A DNA stretch of 52,494 bases from Chitinophagales bacterium (lineage in GTDB: Bacteria > Bacteroidota > Bacteroidia > Chitinophagales > UBA2359), in contig JAHDDV010000003.1 in NCBI GenBank assembly GCA_020629205.1, positions 2,274-54,767 on the forward strand, in the 5' to 3' direction. The translations under genes were made by a program, and so were the position numbers. How positions within the stretch are numbered: position 1 is the first letter of the stretch; every line of letters begins with the position of its first letter. The notes under the pieces were generated by a model, which searched no databases, was not told the DNA's origin, and saw only the letters and a list, made by a program, of their open reading frames with translations. Below, one piece after another: positions 47,565 through 52,494 of the stretch.

Positions 47565-48155
47565 TTACGAACCGCTGCCATTGCCTGCTGAAGACACTAA
47601 TGCGAGTCGCTCTCTAGCAATTATTCCAAAGATCCCCCCAAGGCAAGAGCCCAATACAGCTCCAAACAAAACATCAAAAGGATAATGAACCCCTACGTAA
47701 ACCTGAGCATATGAAATACTTGCTGCCCAAAACAAAGCAAGCACATATAATACTCTCCGCCTCTCAGCAAAAGGCCACATCAAGGATACTGCCAATGCAA
47801 AGTGATTTGCAGCATGAGAGGAGGTAAAACTCTTCCCAGAACCGCACCTAACCAAAAGTCTGACTTGATCAGCAATCTCAAGGTTCTTACAAGGACGCAA
47901 GCGTTCTACGACAGGCTTAACGATCGAACTACTGATAAAATCACTTAAGCCAACAGCCGCTGCTACCAAAAGAATCAGATAAAAGCCATTTCTTCCATAT
48001 CGATAGGGAAGAAAAATCAGAAGAAAGAGATACAGAGGAATCCAGGTGGTCTTTTCACGGAGAATCGGCAAGACTGCATCAAACATCCAGTTTGCCCAAT
48101 CTTGATTGATGGCCTCAAATAACATCTGGTCGAATAGCTCAATGGACTCCAACAT
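47565..48155 (-). CDS. PAP2-family phosphatase
   Basis: KPVVERLRPC, KSFTSSHAANHFALAVSLMW, SYAQVYVGVHYPFDVLFGAVLGS (KxxxxxxRP / SxxH / SRxxxxxH-type motifs). Confidence 0.92.
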   Translation of the reverse strand: MLESIELFDQMLFEAINQDWANWMFDAVLPILREKTTWIPLYLFLLIFLPYRYGRNGFYLILLVAAAVGLSDFISSSIVKPVVERLRPCKNLEIADQVRLLVRCGSGKSFTSSHAANHFALAVSLMWPFAERRRVLYVLALFWAASISYAQVYVGVHYPFDVLFGAVLGSCLGGIFGIIARERLALVSSAGNGSGS

Positions 48156-48162
48156 AGATCAG

Positions 48163-48328
48163 TAGTGCTGCGTAAACAAAGTATTTGACTCCTCTAAGGA
48201 TCGCTGATCTTTTAGTGAGCCGAGCAGCGAGGATGGGGCAAAGTCATAACTACCTAGCTGACAAGCCAAGAAGGATGACAAAAATACAAGCCCTCAAAGG
48301 TCTCACGCACTTTGTTTGCCTAGCACTA
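48163..48328. mobile_element. MITE-like ~166-bp element with terminal inverted repeats
   Basis: Left end TAGTGCTGCGTAAACAAAGT; reverse complement of right end TAGTGCTAGGCAAACAAAGT (17/20 identical). Same core as the 33-bp palindromes; no ORF of note. Confidence 0.65.
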
Positions 48329-49024
48329 GACTTTGCTAGATCGCCAGGAAGACCAACTCCCCTTCAATGTATTGGCATTGAGGGATCGACCTAGCTCCTC
48401 CAGGAAATGCTCACGACTTATGTCAATCGCTCCAAATCGCTCCAAATGATGTGTGTGCAATTGACAATCAATCATAGTACATCCACGCTCAATCAAATCA
48501 GCAACCAAAGTGATGAAACCTGCCTTAGAGGCATTGCTGGCTTTTGTAAACATCGATTCCCCAAAAAAACAGCTTCCAAGACTAACACCATACAGGCCAC
48601 CTACAAGCTCATCGGCTTCCCATACCTCCACGGAATGAGCAAAGCCAAGTCGATGCAATTTATAGTAAGCCCCCTCTACTTCATCTGTGATCCAGGTACC
48701 ACCTTGCCCCTCTCTGTAGACCTCCTTACATCCCTTGATAACTGACTGAAAATCTTCATCATATGTCACCCTAAACTTCTTTCTGTTTAGGATATTCCGC
48801 ATACTTCGACTAACCTTTAGGTCTTCGGGATAGAGGACGAACCGGGGATTTGGCGACCACCATAGAATAGGGTCATACTCATTAAACCAAGGAAAGATGC
48901 CCTTGCTATATGCAAGCAGCAAACGGCTCGGCGAAAGGTCACCTCCTATTGCTAAGAGTCCGTCTTCGTTGGCTTGTTCTGGAGGTGGAAAATGTAGCTT
49001 TTTGTTCAAAAAGACAACTGACAA
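48326..49024 (-). CDS. aat: Leucyl/phenylalanyl-tRNA--protein transferase
   Basis: FPPPEQANEDGLLAIGGDLSPSRLLLAYSKGIFPWFNEYDPILWWSPNPRFVLYPEDLKVSRSMR, GLYGVSLGSCFFGESMFTKASNASKAGF, CQLHTHHLERFGA. Confidence 0.97.
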   Translation of the reverse strand: MSVVFLNKKLHFPPPEQANEDGLLAIGGDLSPSRLLLAYSKGIFPWFNEYDPILWWSPNPRFVLYPEDLKVSRSMRNILNRKKFRVTYDEDFQSVIKGCKEVYREGQGGTWITDEVEGAYYKLHRLGFAHSVEVWEADELVGGLYGVSLGSCFFGESMFTKASNASKAGFITLVADLIERGCTMIDCQLHTHHLERFGAIDISREHFLEELGRSLNANTLKGSWSSWRSSKV

Positions 49025-49052
49025 AAGGGGTAGTTTGACTGGTTAATGATGA

Positions 49053-49337
49053 CTAATGGCCCTCAATTGTGGCTCCAATACCACGTTCCGTGATAGAGTC
49101 TTTCATGGGTTTCAACTCCTCATAGGATCCCCTTCTTACTGCATAGCTCCCCTTCGTATGGATGATCCAGGCGCATTGTTCTGCCTGCTCAGGATAGTGA
49201 CTACAAACCTCAATCAACGCCTTTATCACCCATTCAAAGGTGTTAAACTCGTCATTATGAACAAGTAAGGAAGAAGTCTCGACAACTTTCTCTAAAACAT
49301 CCGTGTGCTCCTGATACTTGGTAATCTCCTTGGTCAT
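49053..49337 (-). CDS. clpS: ATP-dependent Clp protease adaptor ClpS
   Basis: SSLLVHNDEFNTFEWVIKALIEVCSHYPEQAEQCAWIIHTKGSYAVRRGSYEELKPMKDSITERGIGATIE. Confidence 0.93.
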   Translation of the reverse strand: MTKEITKYQEHTDVLEKVVETSSLLVHNDEFNTFEWVIKALIEVCSHYPEQAEQCAWIIHTKGSYAVRRGSYEELKPMKDSITERGIGATIEGH

Positions 49338-49447
49338 GTGTAGGTTTTACTCAATTCGTTATACAAATTTACTGAAGTCTCCTCCCGTAAACTACTACAA
49401 AAGTAGCCCATAGAACGCTAACAAGCTGCAAAAATGGACAAAAATCC

Positions 49448-51274
49448 TCAAAGATGTTTTCCCAAAAAGCTCTCTAAGGCCCGATAAAACTCAAATCTGT
49501 TTTCCTGATTCCTAAAACCATGCCCCTCATTTTCCTTAACCATATACTCTACTTGTACTCCCCGATCCCGCATAGCCTGCACTATTTGATCCGATTCACC
49601 GATGTTGACCCGCGGATCCTTCGCACCTTGTACAACAAACAATGGAGCCTGAATCTTATCAACATGAAATACCGGCGAACGAGCCGTCAGCATATCCTTA
49701 TCGTTTTCTGGATGCCCCACCATCTCGTACATCATGTCCAAAAAGGGCTTCCAATACGGAGGAATCGTCTCCATAAAGGTGAATAAATTGGAAACACCAA
49801 CATAATCCACTCCACAAGCATACAACTCAGGCGTAAATGCCATACCTGCAAGCACAGAATAACCTCCATAACTTCCACCATAAATGGCCACACGAGCTGG
49901 ATCCGCAATTCCTTCATCGACCAGGAACTGAACGCCATCACTCACATCATCCTGCATCTTTCCGCCCCATTCTTTCGCGGCAGCCATCAAAAATTTTCGA
50001 CCATAACCAACCGATCCCCGGAAATTCATCTGCAAAACCGCATATCCACGATTGGCCAAAAACTGCACCTCCGGATTAAATCCCCAGGTATCACGATACC
50101 ATGGACCACCATGAGGATTAATCACCACAGGTATCCGCTCTCCCTCTTGATAGTCAACCGGCAATGTCAGATAACCATGAATCTTCAGCCCATCCCTCGA
50201 ATCATACGAAATCGGTCGCATCTGCGCCAATTGCTTCCCTTCAAGCCATGGACTAATCTCCGCCAATTTCTCAATCGAATTGTTTTCCCAATCCAAAAAA
50301 TAATAAGCACCCAAACTCCGATCGCTATGAGAGCGAACAATCAATAGATTCTCATCACGATTGGCAGAAACCACATGAAAATCCAAATCCGGATCTATCT
50401 CCGCAATTCTAGCATAAATCTTCTCCGCAATCTCATCAAAAAAGTGCATTTCCATCTTGTCAACCACCGCCGTACAAAAAGTAATCTTTTTCCGCTTGCG
50501 CGAATACAGCAAAGCCTCCACGTCCACCGCTTCATGGGCATACAACTCTTCCACCTCCTTTCCAGTCGAAGGATCAAATATCACAATAGCTTTCTTATCC
50601 CGCCCCTCAAGATTACTAGAGGCATAAATATGTTTATTGTCAAAAGTAAAAAACAATGGATCAAACTGATCCTTAAAGGAACTAGTAAGTATGACCTCAA
50701 ATTCATCCGCTTCAGTTTCCCTATACAGCACATTGTTGTTCACACCATCACTAGCCACAGCTATTCGCAACTGCCCATCATGGTCGGTCACCCATTCAGA
50801 TACTCCACCAGGATTATCTGCAACAAGGCTGTACTCCCCTGTCTTAACATTCATGCGGTACACATCAAATAACGCCGCATTCTTCTTGTTCATACTTATC
50901 AGTACCTCCTCTTCCTGTTCATGCAAGACATCCACAAGCACAACCTTCACACCCTCAAAAGGAGTCAAATCTCGAACCTCACCAGTGGAAAGATCAATGG
51001 CATGAAGATGATGATTCTCATCTCCCCCATTATCTCGAAGAAAAAGCACAAAACTCTCCCCGGACCAAAAGTGACTTTCAATATTGCGATCTTCTACAGA
51101 AGTCAGTCGACGAGAATCTCCACTACTCAATTCTTTGATAAACACATTCATTCGATCCTTATAGGGAGCCATATATGATATGTACCGACCCTCAGGTGAA
51201 ATCTTATAATCATTACTCTGTGGATTCCGAAAGAAATCTTCAATAGCAATCTTCTCAATAACCGGTAAAGACAT
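49448..51274 (-). CDS. S9 family peptidase (prolyl oligopeptidase / acylaminoacyl-peptidase-like)
   Basis: PHGGPWYRDTWGFNPEVQFLANRGYAVLQMNFRGSVGYGRKF, IYGGSYGGYSVLAGM (GxSxGG), VVQGAKDPRVNIGESDQIV, NEGHGF. Start MSLPVIEKIAIEDFF; the ORF extends to 51358. Confidence 0.95.
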   Translation of the reverse strand: MSLPVIEKIAIEDFFRNPQSNDYKISPEGRYISYMAPYKDRMNVFIKELSSGDSRRLTSVEDRNIESHFWSGESFVLFLRDNGGDENHHLHAIDLSTGEVRDLTPFEGVKVVLVDVLHEQEEEVLISMNKKNAALFDVYRMNVKTGEYSLVADNPGGVSEWVTDHDGQLRIAVASDGVNNNVLYRETEADEFEVILTSSFKDQFDPLFFTFDNKHIYASSNLEGRDKKAIVIFDPSTGKEVEELYAHEAVDVEALLYSRKRKKITFCTAVVDKMEMHFFDEIAEKIYARIAEIDPDLDFHVVSANRDENLLIVRSHSDRSLGAYYFLDWENNSIEKLAEISPWLEGKQLAQMRPISYDSRDGLKIHGYLTLPVDYQEGERIPVVINPHGGPWYRDTWGFNPEVQFLANRGYAVLQMNFRGSVGYGRKFLMAAAKEWGGKMQDDVSDGVQFLVDEGIADPARVAIYGGSYGGYSVLAGMAFTPELYACGVDYVGVSNLFTFMETIPPYWKPFLDMMYEMVGHPENDKDMLTARSPVFHVDKIQAPLFVVQGAKDPRVNIGESDQIVQAMRDRGVQVEYMVKENEGHGFRNQENRFEFYRALESFLGKHL

Positions 51275-51367
51275 GAATAGCAATTTTGATAAATTCGATG
51301 AAAACGTCTGATTACTTCCCCAAACAAAAATAAGCAATACTTGGTGCAGCCACCACAAGGATAGATA

Positions 51368-52090
51368 TTAAATCAAGTCGGTGATTTGCTTTACGCCCAG
51401 AATTCTCCGACAGACAAATCCCTCCGCATACTGCACCTGACAATTTCTACCCATCTCCTGAGCCCGACCATATAGGGAATCATAAAACCCCTTTGAAGAA
51501 ATATAAGTAGCCGGCTCCGTGCTATCGGGATCAAAAAACTGAGTAGAATAAGCCTCAACAGCTGCCATTTTTTTATCCATAAATTCTGTAATATCAATCA
51601 CCACATCCGGGCGTAGATATCGGTCCTGCAGATAGTGCAGCAGCAGATTGGGTCTCCAGACTTCCTGTTGAATCTCATCCACCTCTGTCTCAATTTTCCG
51701 TAATCCTGCCAAAAAACAGGCATCATAGGTCAATTCACTGGCGCGCCCATGATCTGGATGACGATCATCAGGCGCATTCGTAATCACAATGTCCGGACGG
51801 TACTTCCGCAAGGCCCTTATCAGTTTACGCTGATGCTCCTCATCATTGCGAAAAAAACCATCTGCAAAACCCAAATTTTCCCGCACTGAGAGGCCCAGTA
51901 TCTCCGCCGCTTTAGCCGCTTCTACCCTTCGGGTTTCCACCGTTCCACGCGTCCCCAGTTCCCCCTCTGTCAGATCAAGCACCCCCGTCTTACTACCCTT
52001 GGCAGCCTCCAATGCAAGCACTCCACCGCAACCAAGTTCCACATCATCCGGATGCACACCAATTGCCAAAATATCCAGCTTCACACTCAT
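51368..52090 (-). CDS. bshB1: Bacillithiol biosynthesis deacetylase BshB1
   Basis: LDILAIGVHPDDVELGCGG, VLDLTEGELGTRGTVETRRVEAAKAAEILG, NAPDDRHPDHGRASEL. Confidence 0.95.
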   Translation of the reverse strand: MSVKLDILAIGVHPDDVELGCGGVLALEAAKGSKTGVLDLTEGELGTRGTVETRRVEAAKAAEILGLSVRENLGFADGFFRNDEEHQRKLIRALRKYRPDIVITNAPDDRHPDHGRASELTYDACFLAGLRKIETEVDEIQQEVWRPNLLLHYLQDRYLRPDVVIDITEFMDKKMAAVEAYSTQFFDPDSTEPATYISSKGFYDSLYGRAQEMGRNCQVQYAEGFVCRRILGVKQITDLI

Positions 52091-52273
52091 TCCGTCGTTT
52101 TATTTTCCTGCACAAGTTAAAAGAATGCAAGGCTAATTCGCCGCCCTATATATAAGAAATGACACTTCGCGATACAGCAGACAAAGAAAAAGGTCGGATT
52201 TGCCCTACACGCGCAGCATACGGGAATTTGTTCCCAGTTCAACAAGTGAGTTAGGTGGAAGATTGAAAATTCA

Positions 52274-52457
52274 TTTTTTTGGAGCAAGACAGAATTCGAG
52301 CGTGGCACCCACTGCCTGCTATCCGTTACAATGCTGGCACTCTCCAGCGACTTCGCTGCTGCACTGGTTCCGTCTCTCCGCTGCGCTGCGAGCCAGCCCC
52401 AGCACAGCGACTCAGGCGCTGTATAGCACCATCATTTTCACTTCTATCAGGGCTATG
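52274..52457 (-). repeat. Structured intergenic element, copy C
   Basis: Minus strand ATAGCCCTGATAGAAG-[imperfect stem]-TAACGGATAGCAGG...CTTGCTCCAAAAAAATGA; apical GGCTCGCAGCGCAGCGGAGAGACG shared with copies A and B. Confidence 0.7.
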
Positions 52458-52494
52458 CTTCACCGCCTTTCGCTCGTCGCAACGATGCGCTTAC

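Noticed and set aside
47467-47685. + strand 72-aa ORF upstream of PAP2
   Set aside because: Second half is antisense to the PAP2 gene; no family resemblance.
1-52494. CRISPR array, prophage, integron or IS transposase
   Set aside because: No regularly spaced direct repeats, phage structural genes, integrase or transposase ORFs were seen.

Overview
This window looks like chromosomal DNA from a Bacteroidota bacterium (Saprospiria-like gene content: T9SS C-terminal sorting domains, short primary sigma factor, BshB1, SLBB-type Wza). About 44 protein genes are supportable, most on the minus strand. I recognise no rRNA, tRNA, CRISPR array, IS transposase or prophage.

Main blocks: a truncated L-serine ammonia-lyase at the left edge that the ORF track missed; a methionine aminotransferase / omega-amidase pair; a gpsA / acyltransferase pair; RfbC-Wzz-Wza; S8 peptidase and other T9SS cargo; mnmA; LptF-like permease and Crp/Fnr regulator; RpoD and Ffh; an NDP-sugar block (epimerase, RfbB, two UDP-sugar dehydrogenases, UXS, DegT aminotransferase); Mrp-NifU-Cys/Met PLP enzyme; a TolQ / FHA / Ser-Thr kinase cluster; PAP2, Aat, ClpS, S9 peptidase and BshB1.

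The least ordinary material is intergenic. (i) Three copies of a roughly 160-195 bp structured element share base and apical-loop sequences but have different, self-complementary stems (20801-20960, 21018-21210, 52274-52457). (ii) A CTAGTGCTGCG..CAAACAAAG palindromic repeat family includes a ~166-bp element with terminal inverted repeats, and two copies supply the stop codon of the adjacent gene. (iii) A promoter-to-terminator unit with no long ORF lies upstream of mnmA (17176-17576). (iv) An unannotated 48-codon ORF overlaps the stop codon of a kinase gene (45658-45804). All calls come from reading the sequence by eye; no database search was run.
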